Shown here one piece after another: positions 8,516 to 16,599 of a stretch of 64,000 nt of DNA (the first letter of the stretch is position 1; the number at the start of each line of letters is the position of its first letter). The stretch lies in NCBI RefSeq assembly GCF_000296215.2, contig NZ_CP013949.1:2907501-2971500 (forward strand), given 5' to 3'. Under the pieces are notes generated by a model. That model saw only the letters and a list, made by a program, of their open reading frames with translations. It made no database searches and was not told the origin of the DNA. Made by a program: the position numbers and the translations under genes. Source of the DNA: Bradyrhizobium sp. CCGE-LA001 (lineage in GTDB: Bacteria > Pseudomonadota > Alphaproteobacteria > Rhizobiales > Xanthobacteraceae).

Positions 8516-9688
8516 ATGCCCATCGTGAACCGCGTCGCCGACCTCCAACCCGATATTCAGGCCTGGCGCCGGGACATCCATCAGCATCCGGAGTTGCTGT
8601 ACGATGTTCATTGCACCGCAGCATTCGTTGCGGACCGGCTGCGCGAGTTCGGATGCGATGAGGTCGTCACCGGTCTGGGCCAGACCGGCGTGGTCGGTGT
8701 GATCAAGGGCAGCAAGCCGGCCGGCGAAGGACTCAAGGTGATCGGCATGCGCGCCGACATGGACGCGCTGCCGGTCGAGGAGCAGACCAACCTGCCTTAC
8801 GCGTCCAAAAATCCCGGCAAGATGCATGCCTGCGGACATGACGGCCATACCGCGATGCTGCTGGGGGCGGCGCGCTATCTCGCCGAGACCCGCAACTTCG
8901 CCGGCGATGCCGTGGTGATCTTCCAGCCCGCTGAAGAGGGCGGCGCCGGCGGCGCGGCGATGGTCAACGACGGCCTGATGGAGCGCTTCGGCATCGAGCA
9001 GGTCTACGGCATGCACAATGGCCCGGGCATCCCGGTCGGCTCGTTCGCGATCCGGCCGGGTCCGATCATGGCGGCGACCGACGAGGTCGACATCATAATC
9101 GAGGGCCTCGGCGGCCATGCCGCGCGTCCGCACAAATGCATCGATTCCGTGCTGGTCGGCGCACAGGTGATCACCGCCTTGCAATCGATCGTCGCGCGCA
9201 GCGTCGATCCGCTGGAATCGGCGGTGATCTCGATCTGCGAATTCCACGCCGGCAACGCCCGCAACGTCATTCCGCAGACGGCAACGCTGAGGGGCACCAT
9301 CCGCACGCTGTCGCCGGAGGTGCGCAAGCTGGTCGAGAAGCGCGTGCATGAGGTGGTCGCAGGTGTGGCGCAGATCACCGGCGCCAAGATCGATCTGCGC
9401 TACAAGCGCAATTATCCCGTGGTGAACAACCACGCTGCCGAGACCGAGGTGGCGCGGCGCATTGCGATGCAAGTCGCGGGCGAAAGCAATGTGCACGAAA
9501 TGTCGCCGCTGATGGGCGGCGAAGATTTCGCCTACATGCTGGAAGCGCGCCCCGGCGCCTTCATCTTCTGCGGCAATGGCGACAGCGCCGGCCTGCATCA
9601 CCCCGCCTACAATTTCGATGACGAGGCGATCGTGTTTGGCACGTCGTACTGGGTCAAGCTGGTCGAGGAGCAGCTCGCGGCGTCATAG
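8516..9688 (+). CDS. M20 family amidohydrolase / metallopeptidase
   Basis: This 390-residue M20D-type hydrolase resembles hippurate hydrolases and N-acyl-amino-acid amidohydrolases. Metal-site segments are present: GMRADMDALPV, KMHACGHDGHTAMLLGAA (Cys and His ligands), QPAEEGGAGG (Glu/Glu) and MGGEDFAYMLE near the C-terminus. It should cleave an N-acyl or N-aroyl amino acid or a related amide in the cytoplasm; the substrate is not readable. I chose the ATG at 8516 (MPIVNRVADLQPDIQAWRRD), which matches the family N-terminus. An in-frame ATG at 8474 would add 14 residues. It diverges from the GMC gene and converges on the Pit gene. Confidence 0.9.
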   Translation: MPIVNRVADLQPDIQAWRRDIHQHPELLYDVHCTAAFVADRLREFGCDEVVTGLGQTGVVGVIKGSKPAGEGLKVIGMRADMDALPVEEQTNLPYASKNPGKMHACGHDGHTAMLLGAARYLAETRNFAGDAVVIFQPAEEGGAGGAAMVNDGLMERFGIEQVYGMHNGPGIPVGSFAIRPGPIMAATDEVDIIIEGLGGHAARPHKCIDSVLVGAQVITALQSIVARSVDPLESAVISICEFHAGNARNVIPQTATLRGTIRTLSPEVRKLVEKRVHEVVAGVAQITGAKIDLRYKRNYPVVNNHAAETEVARRIAMQVAGESNVHEMSPLMGGEDFAYMLEARPGAFIFCGNGDSAGLHHPAYNFDDEAIVFGTSYWVKLVEEQLAAS

Positions 9689-9712
9689 GACCAAAGCCGA
9701 AGCACAAAAGAA

Positions 9713-9739
9713 AAGGGCCCGTGCATCGCACGGGCCCTT
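9713..9739 (-). terminator. Rho-independent terminator for the phosphate transporter gene
   Basis: A perfect 12-bp stem (AAGGGCCCGTGC at 9713-9724, GCACGGGCCCTT at 9728-9739) closes a 3-base loop. On the minus strand the stem is followed by TTTTCTTTTG, so it terminates the Pit gene. The plus side has no T-run, but the hairpin may still attenuate read-through from the M20 gene. Confidence 0.85.
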
Positions 9740-9758
9740 CGTCTCTGGGGCAGACGCT

Positions 9759-11387
9759 TTAGAAGATCCGCGAGAAGATCACGTAGAGCGTGGCCGACAG
9801 CATGATTGCGCAGGGCAGCGTCAGCACCCAGGCCATCAGCAGGTTGCGGATCGTCGCCCATTGCAGGCCTGAGCCGTTCGCAGCCATGGTGCCGGCGACG
9901 CCGGACGACAGCACGTGGGTGGTCGAGACCGGCAGGCCGAACACGTCGGCGGCGCCGATCGTGCCGGCGGCGACGAGCTCGGCCGAGGCGCCTTGCGCGT
10001 AGGTGAGATGGCTCTTGCCGATCTTCTCGCCGACGGTGATGACGATGCGCTTCCAGCCGACCATGGTGCCGAGGCCGAGCGCGATGGCGACCGCGATCTT
10101 CACCCAGGTCGGGATGAACTTCGTGGCGGCGTCCAGCGAGCCCTTGTAGGCGTTCAGGGTCGCGATCTCCTCCTTGTTGAGATCGTTCTCCTTGTCCTTC
10201 ATCAGGAAGCGGATCGCTTCCGACGTCATGTACATGTCGTTGCGGGTGTTGCCGACGGCTTCCGCCGGCACCTTGTTCAACGTGCCATATCTGGCGACCT
10301 GATCGCCGACGTCCTTCACCAGCACCGCAAGCGAGGGATAGGTGCCCTCGCTGATGTGACGCACCGTGATGTACTGGGTCACCGCGGGACGGGGATCGCC
10401 GATGATGCTGTGGCCAGCGCCCTTGGCCGAGATCACCTTGGAGGCGGCCTCCGAGGTCTTCTGGAACTGGGCGACCTGGGATTCCGGGAGTGCGCGGTTG
10501 AGCGCGTAGGCCGTCGGCACGGTGCCGATCAGGATCAGCATGATCAGGCCCATGCCCTTCTGGCCGTCATTGGAGCCGTGCGCGAAGCTGACGCCGGTGC
10601 AGGTCGCGATCAGCAGGCCGCGGATCCAGAGCGGCGGCGGCGTGTTGCCTTCGGGCGCGGCATAGAGCGCCGGGTTGCGCACGATGAACTTGAGCAGCAG
10701 CAACAGCATGGCGGCACAGAGGAAGCCGAACAGCGGCGACAGCAGCAGCGCGTAGCCGATCTCGGTCGCCTTGGTCCAATCCACGCCCGAGGTGCCGTCG
10801 CGGCCGCGCATGACGGCGTTGGCGACGCCGACGCCGATGATCGAGCCGATCAGCGTGTGCGAGGAGGAGGCAGGCAGGCCGAAGAACCAGGTGCCGAGAT
10901 TCCACAGGATCGCGGCGATCAGCAGCGCGAACACCATGGCGAAACCGGCGCTGGAGCCGACCTGGAGGATCAGCTCGACCGGCAACAGCGAGACGATGCC
11001 GAAGGCGACCGCGCCGGAGGACAAGAGCACGCCGAGGAAGTTGAAGAAGCCAGACCACATCACCGCGAATTCGGCCGGCAGCGAATGGGTGTAGATCACG
11101 GTCGCCACCGCGTTTGCGGTGTCGTGGAAGCCGTTGACGAACTCGAAGCCGAGCGCAATCAGCAGCGCAACGAACAGCAGGATGTAGGGCAGGTAGGTCG
11201 TCACCCGCACGCCGGTCGCATTGATATCGGCATAGATGCTGTAGGCGACGAACAGCAGGCCCGCGGCGAGGATGCCGAAGAACAGGATCATGGTCAGCGG
11301 GTTGAAGCCCTTGTCGAGATTGGGCCGGGAAGCCGGCTGTACCGGCGTCGGATCGCCTACCGCACGGTCGAATGCAACATCTGTCAT
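9759..11387 (-). CDS. Inorganic phosphate transporter, PiT family
   Basis: This 542-residue membrane protein belongs to the PiT/PHO-4 family of low-affinity, cation-coupled phosphate transporters. Both inverted repeat signatures are visible: GFEFVNGFHDTANAVATV and GLPASSSHTLIG in the first half, and FAHGSNDGQKGMG and GLPVSTTHVLSSG in the second. A long hydrophilic loop of about 110 residues lies between the halves. The ATG at 11385-11387 has AAGGGG ten bases upstream and is preferred over one eight codons earlier. It is monocistronic, with a strong terminator at 9713-9739. I saw no convincing Pho box. Confidence 0.93.
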   Translation of the reverse strand: MTDVAFDRAVGDPTPVQPASRPNLDKGFNPLTMILFFGILAAGLLFVAYSIYADINATGVRVTTYLPYILLFVALLIALGFEFVNGFHDTANAVATVIYTHSLPAEFAVMWSGFFNFLGVLLSSGAVAFGIVSLLPVELILQVGSSAGFAMVFALLIAAILWNLGTWFFGLPASSSHTLIGSIIGVGVANAVMRGRDGTSGVDWTKATEIGYALLLSPLFGFLCAAMLLLLLKFIVRNPALYAAPEGNTPPPLWIRGLLIATCTGVSFAHGSNDGQKGMGLIMLILIGTVPTAYALNRALPESQVAQFQKTSEAASKVISAKGAGHSIIGDPRPAVTQYITVRHISEGTYPSLAVLVKDVGDQVARYGTLNKVPAEAVGNTRNDMYMTSEAIRFLMKDKENDLNKEEIATLNAYKGSLDAATKFIPTWVKIAVAIALGLGTMVGWKRIVITVGEKIGKSHLTYAQGASAELVAAGTIGAADVFGLPVSTTHVLSSGVAGTMAANGSGLQWATIRNLLMAWVLTLPCAIMLSATLYVIFSRIF

Positions 11388-11484
11388 GTCAGGACGCCCC
11401 TTAACCTTCAATTAAGGGTATTGTCCGTGATGGATTTGAAGGCCGGATGACAACCAGGGCGTGAAGGGGTGTTCCTGCCGGTGT

Positions 11485-12927
11485 TCAGGCCGCCCGTGCA
11501 GCCTTCTTTTGCAAGCTGGCCGCGATCTTCAAGTCTTCGACGAAACGCCGATATTCCAGTACCTTGGCCTCCGGATCGGGTAGCCGCAGCAGATAGGACG
11601 GGTGCACCGTCACCAAAGCCTTGCGTCCGTCGGGTAGGTCGATGAGCCGGCCGCGGGTCTTGCCGATGGGCGTGATCTTTCCGAACACGCTTTGCGCGGC
11701 AGTGGCCCCCATCGCGACGATGAGATCGGGCTGGATTGCCGAAACTTCCCGTTCATACCATTGGCGGCACGCCCGGATCTCCGGCGTGTTCGGCTTCTGG
11801 TGCAGGCGGATCTTTCCGCGCGGCACGAATTTGAAGTGTTTGACGGCGTTGGTGACATAGACCTTCTTGCGGTCGACGCCGGCTTCCTCCAATGCGCGAT
11901 CCAGCATCTGGCCGGCCGGGCCGACGAAGGGATGGCCGGCGAGGTCCTCCTTGTCGCCGGGCTGCTCGCCGATCAGCATGATGTTGGCGGATCTCGGGCC
12001 CTCGCCGAACACGGTCTGGGTCGCGTCCTTGTAGAGATGGCAGGCGCGGCAATGCGCGGCTTCCTCGCGGAGGGCTTCGAGGTCGTTGCTGGCAGTCTTG
12101 CGTATCATCGGAGCCTCCGGCCGCTTTTGAGGCTTGTGCGGATCGGTTGCGGCATTGGCGATCATGGCGCCGGTCATGCGCTCGGCATCCTCGATCAGAG
12201 GCTTAATGATCGAGGCCTCGGGCAGGTTCCTCCAGTATTTCTTCGGCATCTCGGCCTGCATCGCCTTCACCTTCAGCCGGGCCGGATTGAAGATGCTGGC
12301 GTAATAGCGTCGCCAGGTTTCCTCCAGCCGGTCTTCGCCCGGCGCCTCGCTCTTGCTAACGCCTGGCGTGAACGAGAGCCCGTGGCCGTCCCAATGCGCG
12401 CAGAGGTCCGGCGTCAGGATCGACCAGGGCATGTCGGCGAAGCGCTTGGCGAAGAACGGCGCGGCGAGTTCGACGATATGATGCTCCGGCTCGAACCAGG
12501 CGACGTAATGCGCCTGGCGTTCCCTGCCGATCTCGCGGAAGCGCACGAAGGCATGCATCTTGTGCTCGTCGCGATGAACCGCCTTCGCCATGGCCGTGAC
12601 CTGCGCGACGTCGGGGTCGATCGCGACATCGATGAGATCGTGATTGTCCTTCAACCGGAACAGCAGGCGATAGAGGATCGCAAAGCGCTCGCCGTCGCGA
12701 TGCAGGATCGCGGCCTTGGCGAGCTCGACGAATTTTGCCGGGACGCTGAAGGTGCCATCATTCACTTCGAGTATCGGAGAGGGCGAGGGCGGTGCGAACA
12801 AATCCGCTTCGCCGCCCTGCACGGCCCAGGTGACGTCGCGCGGCTCGACATGATGCAGCACGAGCGTGCGCGCAGCTTTGCGCCAGCCGTCGAAATCGGT
12901 TTCGGTGTCCAGGGTGATGTACTGCAT
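11485..12927 (-). CDS. udgX: UdgX-type uracil-DNA-binding protein with N-terminal DUF4130 domain
   Basis: This 480-residue two-part protein has a DUF4130/TIGR03915-like region (about residues 1-250), often found beside radical-SAM DNA-repair proteins, and a C-terminal family-4-like uracil-DNA glycosylase domain (about 285-470). In the latter, motif A is GEQPGDKED (320-328), motif B is HPSYLLR (from 442), and C293, C296 and C387 fit iron-sulfur ligands. H364 stands where classical family-4 enzymes have the fourth Cys. The loop RGKIRLHQKP carries H376, which matches the histidine by which UdgX bonds covalently to the abasic site after uracil removal; the better known loop is KRRIH. Stop/start juxtaposition with the upstream radical-SAM gene implies one operon, probably SOS-controlled. 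Confidence 0.9.
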   Translation of the reverse strand: MQYITLDTETDFDGWRKAARTLVLHHVEPRDVTWAVQGGEADLFAPPSPSPILEVNDGTFSVPAKFVELAKAAILHRDGERFAILYRLLFRLKDNHDLIDVAIDPDVAQVTAMAKAVHRDEHKMHAFVRFREIGRERQAHYVAWFEPEHHIVELAAPFFAKRFADMPWSILTPDLCAHWDGHGLSFTPGVSKSEAPGEDRLEETWRRYYASIFNPARLKVKAMQAEMPKKYWRNLPEASIIKPLIEDAERMTGAMIANAATDPHKPQKRPEAPMIRKTASNDLEALREEAAHCRACHLYKDATQTVFGEGPRSANIMLIGEQPGDKEDLAGHPFVGPAGQMLDRALEEAGVDRKKVYVTNAVKHFKFVPRGKIRLHQKPNTPEIRACRQWYEREVSAIQPDLIVAMGATAAQSVFGKITPIGKTRGRLIDLPDGRKALVTVHPSYLLRLPDPEAKVLEYRRFVEDLKIAASLQKKAARAA

Positions 12928-14162
12928 CAGAAGCCAAACCCCAATTGTGTTGCCTTCGGCTTGAACCGTTCGATGAGCCCGACAGCATCGAGCCGATGCG
13001 GCGTCGGCCGGTGGTCGCTGAGGACGATGAACGGCATCGCCTTGTTCCGGGGGACATGCAGCCGCGCGAGATCGGCGAGACGGATCGTGGTCGTGCGCCG
13101 CGTTGCGATGATGCGTTCGACGGTCTTGGTGCCGAAGCCCGGCACGCGAAGCAATTCCTCGCGGCTGGCGCGGTTGACGTCGAGCGGGAAGCGGTCGCGG
13201 TGGCGCAAGGCCCAGGCGAGCTTCGGATCGATGTCGAGCGGCAGCATCGCGCTGTCGTCGACGATCTCCGCAACGTCGAAGCCGTAGAACCGCATCAGCC
13301 AGTCGGCCTGGTAGAGCCGATGCTCGCGCAGCAGCGGCGGCTGGATCAGAGGCAAGGCGCGGCTCGCATCGGGGATCGGGCTGAACGCGGAGTAATAGAC
13401 ACGCCGCAGCCGGTAGGCGCCGTAGAGATTGGCGCTGGTGTGGAGAATGGTCTGATCGGAGGCTGCGTCGGCACCGACGATCATTTGCGTGCTTTGCCCT
13501 GCGGGCGCGAAGCGCTGCGGTTTCGCTTTCGTTTTCGCGTTGCGGTCTTCCTCGGCCTCGTCGAGCTTCAGCCGCAGCCGGCCCATGGTGCGGCGGATCG
13601 CGCGCACGTCCTTCTCCGGCGCGAATTGCTGCAGGCTCGTCTCCTCGGGCATCTCGATGTTGATGGAGAGACGGTCGGCATATTTGCCGGCCTCCGCGAT
13701 CAGCGCATCGTCGGCCTCCGGAATGGTCTTCAAATGAATGTAGCCGCGGAAGTGATGCTCCTCGCGCAGCTTTCGCGCGACGCTGACCACTTGCTCCATC
13801 GTGTAATCAGGGCTGCGGATGATGCCGGAGGAGAGGAACAGGCCCTCGATGTAGTTGCGCCGGTAGAAGTCGAGCGTGAGCTTGACCAATTCATCGACGG
13901 TGAAGCGGGCGCGCGGAACGTTGGAGGAGGCGCGGTTGACGCAATAGAGGCAGTCGTAGTTGCAGGCATTGGTCAGCAGCACCTTGAGCAGCGAGATGCA
14001 GCGTCCGTCCGGCGCGTAGGAATGGCAGATGCCCATGCCGGGCGCGGTCGAGCCCATGCCCTTGCCGTCGCTGGAATCCCGCTTCTCGGTGCCGCTGGAG
14101 GCACAGGACGCGTCGTACTTGGCGGCGTCTGCCAGGATTTCCAGCTTGCGTTGTACGTCCAT
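12927..14162 (-). CDS. Putative DNA modification/repair radical SAM protein (TIGR03916-like)
   Basis: This 411-residue protein has a radical-SAM cluster motif C67-X3-C71-X2-C74 (NACNYDCLYCVNRA). Extra cysteines C46 and C55 lie just before it. A C-terminal helix-hairpin-helix segment (NRASREELLRVPGFGTKTVERI) suggests DNA binding. The family is known from its association with UDG-like partners and is called a putative DNA repair or modification protein; its chemistry is unknown. The ATG at 14160-14162 has AGGG eight bases upstream; a longer frame to 14261 would run over the LexA box and is rejected. The UdgX gene follows with a 1-bp stop/start overlap. Confidence 0.88.
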   Translation of the reverse strand: MDVQRKLEILADAAKYDASCASSGTEKRDSSDGKGMGSTAPGMGICHSYAPDGRCISLLKVLLTNACNYDCLYCVNRASSNVPRARFTVDELVKLTLDFYRRNYIEGLFLSSGIIRSPDYTMEQVVSVARKLREEHHFRGYIHLKTIPEADDALIAEAGKYADRLSINIEMPEETSLQQFAPEKDVRAIRRTMGRLRLKLDEAEEDRNAKTKAKPQRFAPAGQSTQMIVGADAASDQTILHTSANLYGAYRLRRVYYSAFSPIPDASRALPLIQPPLLREHRLYQADWLMRFYGFDVAEIVDDSAMLPLDIDPKLAWALRHRDRFPLDVNRASREELLRVPGFGTKTVERIIATRRTTTIRLADLARLHVPRNKAMPFIVLSDHRPTPHRLDAVGLIERFKPKATQLGFGF

Positions 14163-14212
14163 ATCGGAATCCCTTTGATTCAACTCACGAATCCAAAAGC
14201 GCGGCAATTCGA

Positions 14213-14241
14213 TTGACTCTCTGCGCGCCGTTAGCTTTATA
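14213..14241 (+). promoter_or_regulatory. Probable imuA promoter (-35/-10)
   Basis: TTGACT at 14213-14218 and TTTATA at 14236-14241 are spaced by 17 bases. This is a reasonable housekeeping-type promoter reading towards imuA. The LexA box begins four bases after the -10, where a bound repressor would block transcription. Confidence 0.5.
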
Positions 14242-14244
14242 TTA

Positions 14245-14259
14245 GAACATATCATGAAC
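14245..14259. promoter_or_regulatory. LexA (SOS) box shared by divergent repair operons
   Basis: The direct repeat GAAC-N7-GAAC is exact (GAAC at 14245-14248 and 14256-14259). This is the established LexA operator of alphaproteobacteria, equal to GTTC-N7-GTTC on the other strand. It lies 65 bp before the imuA ATG and 82 bp before the radical-SAM ATG, so it can repress both directions. It is the only such box I noticed in the intergenic regions of the window. Confidence 0.85.
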
Positions 14260-14324
14260 AAATGAGCCAGCCGTAGGTTCTTCTTTTGGAGATCACGGCA
14301 TCAAATTCCTGAGGAGCGGCGAGC

Positions 14325-15113
14325 ATGAGCGGCGCACGGATGAGCGCGCTTGCGACCTTGCGCGGCCAGATCGAGCGCATCGAGACGGCGGAGGTCGTGC
14401 ATCAGTATGATCGCGTTGCGCTCGGCCATGGCGAGGCCGATCGCGTGCTGAAGGGCGGGCTCGCGCGCGCGGCGATCCATGAGGTGTTTTGCGAGGGGCG
14501 TCAGGGCGCCGCCGCAACGGGGTTCGTCAGCGGGCTTGCAGGCCGCGTGACGGCCCGCAAACCGCTGCTGTGGGTGCGGCAGGATTTTTCTGAAATCGAA
14601 ACCGGCGCGCTGTCGATGAGCGGGCTTGCCGAGCTCGGGCTCGATCCACGTCGCGTGGTGATGGTGCGCGCCGCCGATGTCGAGAGTGCGCTGCGCACCT
14701 CGGCCGACGCACTCGCCTGCGATGCGCTCGGCGCCGTCGTGCTCGAGCTGTGGGGCGAGACCAAGCAGTTTGATCTGGTGGCGAGCCGCAAGCTGACGCT
14801 CGCCGCGCAATCTTCCGGCGTCACCGGCCTCTTGCTGCGCATGGCCGCGCAGCCGCTGCCGTCGACCGCGGAGACCCGATGGATGCTGCGTGCGGCGCAT
14901 TCGCCGCCGGGCACGGCATGGAGTGCCTGGGGCGCGCCGCGCTTCGATGCTGAACTCTTGCGCAATCGTCACGGCCCGTGCGGCCGGTGGATCATGGAAT
15001 GGAATTGTGATGAGTGCCAGTTCAGTGAACCGTCGACGTATTCTCAGCCTGTGGCTGCCGCGCCTGCCCATCGACCGGATTCAGCGGTTCCTTGGCAGCG
15101 CCGGGCTGGGTAA
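14325..15113 (+). CDS. imuA: ImuA, SOS mutasome accessory protein
   Basis: This 262-residue protein matches alphaproteobacterial ImuA, a RecA-like protein that works with ImuB and DnaE2 in damage-induced mutagenesis. Recognisable parts are the N-terminal segment ATLRGQIERIE, the AIHEVFCEG region and the central RecA-like core with LLWVRQDFSEIE. I see no clear Walker A. The start ATG has GAGGAG eight bases upstream. Its 3' end overlaps the imuB start by 104 bp; the overlapping tail (after about residue 228) looks unstructured and may not be conserved. It is first in the imuA-imuB-dnaE2 operon behind the LexA box. Confidence 0.88.
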   Translation: MSGARMSALATLRGQIERIETAEVVHQYDRVALGHGEADRVLKGGLARAAIHEVFCEGRQGAAATGFVSGLAGRVTARKPLLWVRQDFSEIETGALSMSGLAELGLDPRRVVMVRAADVESALRTSADALACDALGAVVLELWGETKQFDLVASRKLTLAAQSSGVTGLLLRMAAQPLPSTAETRWMLRAAHSPPGTAWSAWGAPRFDAELLRNRHGPCGRWIMEWNCDECQFSEPSTYSQPVAAAPAHRPDSAVPWQRRAG

Positions 15114-16599
15114 AACCAATCATGCGCCCAGCATCGTCGTCATCAAGGACAACAATGCACTGGTGATCCATGCGCTGGACGAGGCCGCCGAGCGCCTCGG
15201 CCTCTATATCGGCCAACCGCTGGCCAACGCGCGGGCGATGTGCCCGGACCTGCGTGTGTTCGATGCCGATACCGTCGCCGATGCGAAGACGCTCAGCGAC
15301 ATTGCCGATTGGTGCGACCGCTTCACGCCGCTGGTGGCGCTCGATCCGCCACACGGGCTGTTTCTGGACATCACAGGCTGCGCGCATCTGTTCGGCGGCG
15401 AGGCTGCGTTGTTGCGAACGCTGGTCCGTGCCTTGGCCCGGCAGGGTTTTGTCGTCAGCGCGGCGATCGCCGGCACCTCGGTCTGTGCGCGCACGCTGAC
15501 GCGGCAGGCCACGGGCACCATCGTGGCCGATGGCGAGGAGGCGGAGGCGATCAGCCGGCTTCCGATCTCCGCGCTCGGCGCAGGCGAGGCCGTCACCACC
15601 GGCCTGCGCCGCGCCGGCCTGAAGACCATCGGCGATGTCGCCTCGCGCAGCGCCCACGAGATCACGGCGCGGTTCGGCGCGCGCTTCTCCGCGCTGCTGG
15701 CGCATGCGCTGGGGCAGGGCGATGCGCCGATCAATCCGCGTAAACCGCTGCCCGATTACATCGTGGAGAAACGCTTTGCCGAGCCGATCGCGACCGACAC
15801 CATGATCGCGATGACGCTGTCGCGGCTGGCCGACACGCTTGTTACGTCGATGGAGAAGCAGGGCAAGGGCGCGCGGCGCCTGGAGGCCGCGTTCTTCCGC
15901 ACCGACGGCGTGGTGCGTACGATCATGGTCGAGACCGGGCGGCCGGTGACGAAAAGCGCGGTGATCGACCGCCTGTTCCGCGAACGGTTGGATGCGCTCG
16001 CCGATCCCCTCGATCCCGGTTTCGGCTTCGACATGGTGCGGCTGTCGGCAAGCCGCACCGAGATCGTGGTGCAGGAGCAACGCGATCTCGACGCTCATGT
16101 CCACGACAATGACGAGCTTGCCGCGTTGATCGACCGCATCGCCGCGCGCATCGGAGGAAAACGCGTCGTCGTGCACCTGCCTGAGGATACCCATATTCCC
16201 GAATGCGCGGTGCTGGCCGCGCCGGCGCAGCATCATCTCGCCGCTGCCATGCAGGCAGAATGGCCGGCGCGGGCCGAGAGCGAGCCGCCGCTGCGCCCGT
16301 TGCGGCTGTTCGACAAGCCGGAACCGGTCACGGTGCCGTTTGCGACCGTGCCCGACGGTCCGCCGCATCAATTCACCTGGCGACGTGCAAAACATGCGGT
16401 GGTGCGGGTGGAAGGACCGGAGCGCATCGCCATGGAATGGTGGCGGGGCGGCCAGCAATCGACGCGAGACTATTTCCGTATCGAGGACGCCGAAGGCCTG
16501 CGCTTCTGGATCTTTCGCGACGGGCTCTATGACGAGTTGATTGACAAGGAGGGCAAATCCATTCCCGCGAAATGGTATGTGCATGGTCTCTTCGCATGA
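15010..16599 (+). CDS. imuB: ImuB, Y-family polymerase-like mutasome protein
   Basis: This 529-residue Y-family-like protein starts MSASSVNRRRILSLWLPRLPID. In true Y-family polymerases the first motif carries a catalytic aspartate, and a second acidic motif (like SIDE) follows. Here these regions read LWLPRLPID and LFLDITGCAHLFGGE. This is consistent with ImuB being a catalytically inactive platform that binds the beta clamp and DnaE2. The ATG at 15010 lies inside imuA. The stop overlaps the dnaE2 start in an ATGA arrangement, indicating translational coupling. A longer frame beginning at 14890 would carry a non-family N-terminus and is rejected. Confidence 0.9.
   Translation: MSASSVNRRRILSLWLPRLPIDRIQRFLGSAGLGKTNHAPSIVVIKDNNALVIHALDEAAERLGLYIGQPLANARAMCPDLRVFDADTVADAKTLSDIADWCDRFTPLVALDPPHGLFLDITGCAHLFGGEAALLRTLVRALARQGFVVSAAIAGTSVCARTLTRQATGTIVADGEEAEAISRLPISALGAGEAVTTGLRRAGLKTIGDVASRSAHEITARFGARFSALLAHALGQGDAPINPRKPLPDYIVEKRFAEPIATDTMIAMTLSRLADTLVTSMEKQGKGARRLEAAFFRTDGVVRTIMVETGRPVTKSAVIDRLFRERLDALADPLDPGFGFDMVRLSASRTEIVVQEQRDLDAHVHDNDELAALIDRIAARIGGKRVVVHLPEDTHIPECAVLAAPAQHHLAAAMQAEWPARAESEPPLRPLRLFDKPEPVTVPFATVPDGPPHQFTWRRAKHAVVRVEGPERIAMEWWRGGQQSTRDYFRIEDAEGLRFWIFRDGLYDELIDKEGKSIPAKWYVHGLFA

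Noticed and set aside
11381..11395. CTGTCAT-like text at the phosphate transporter start, reminiscent of a Pho box
   Set aside because: Only one half-site is present and it covers the start codon, so it is not a convincing PhoB site.
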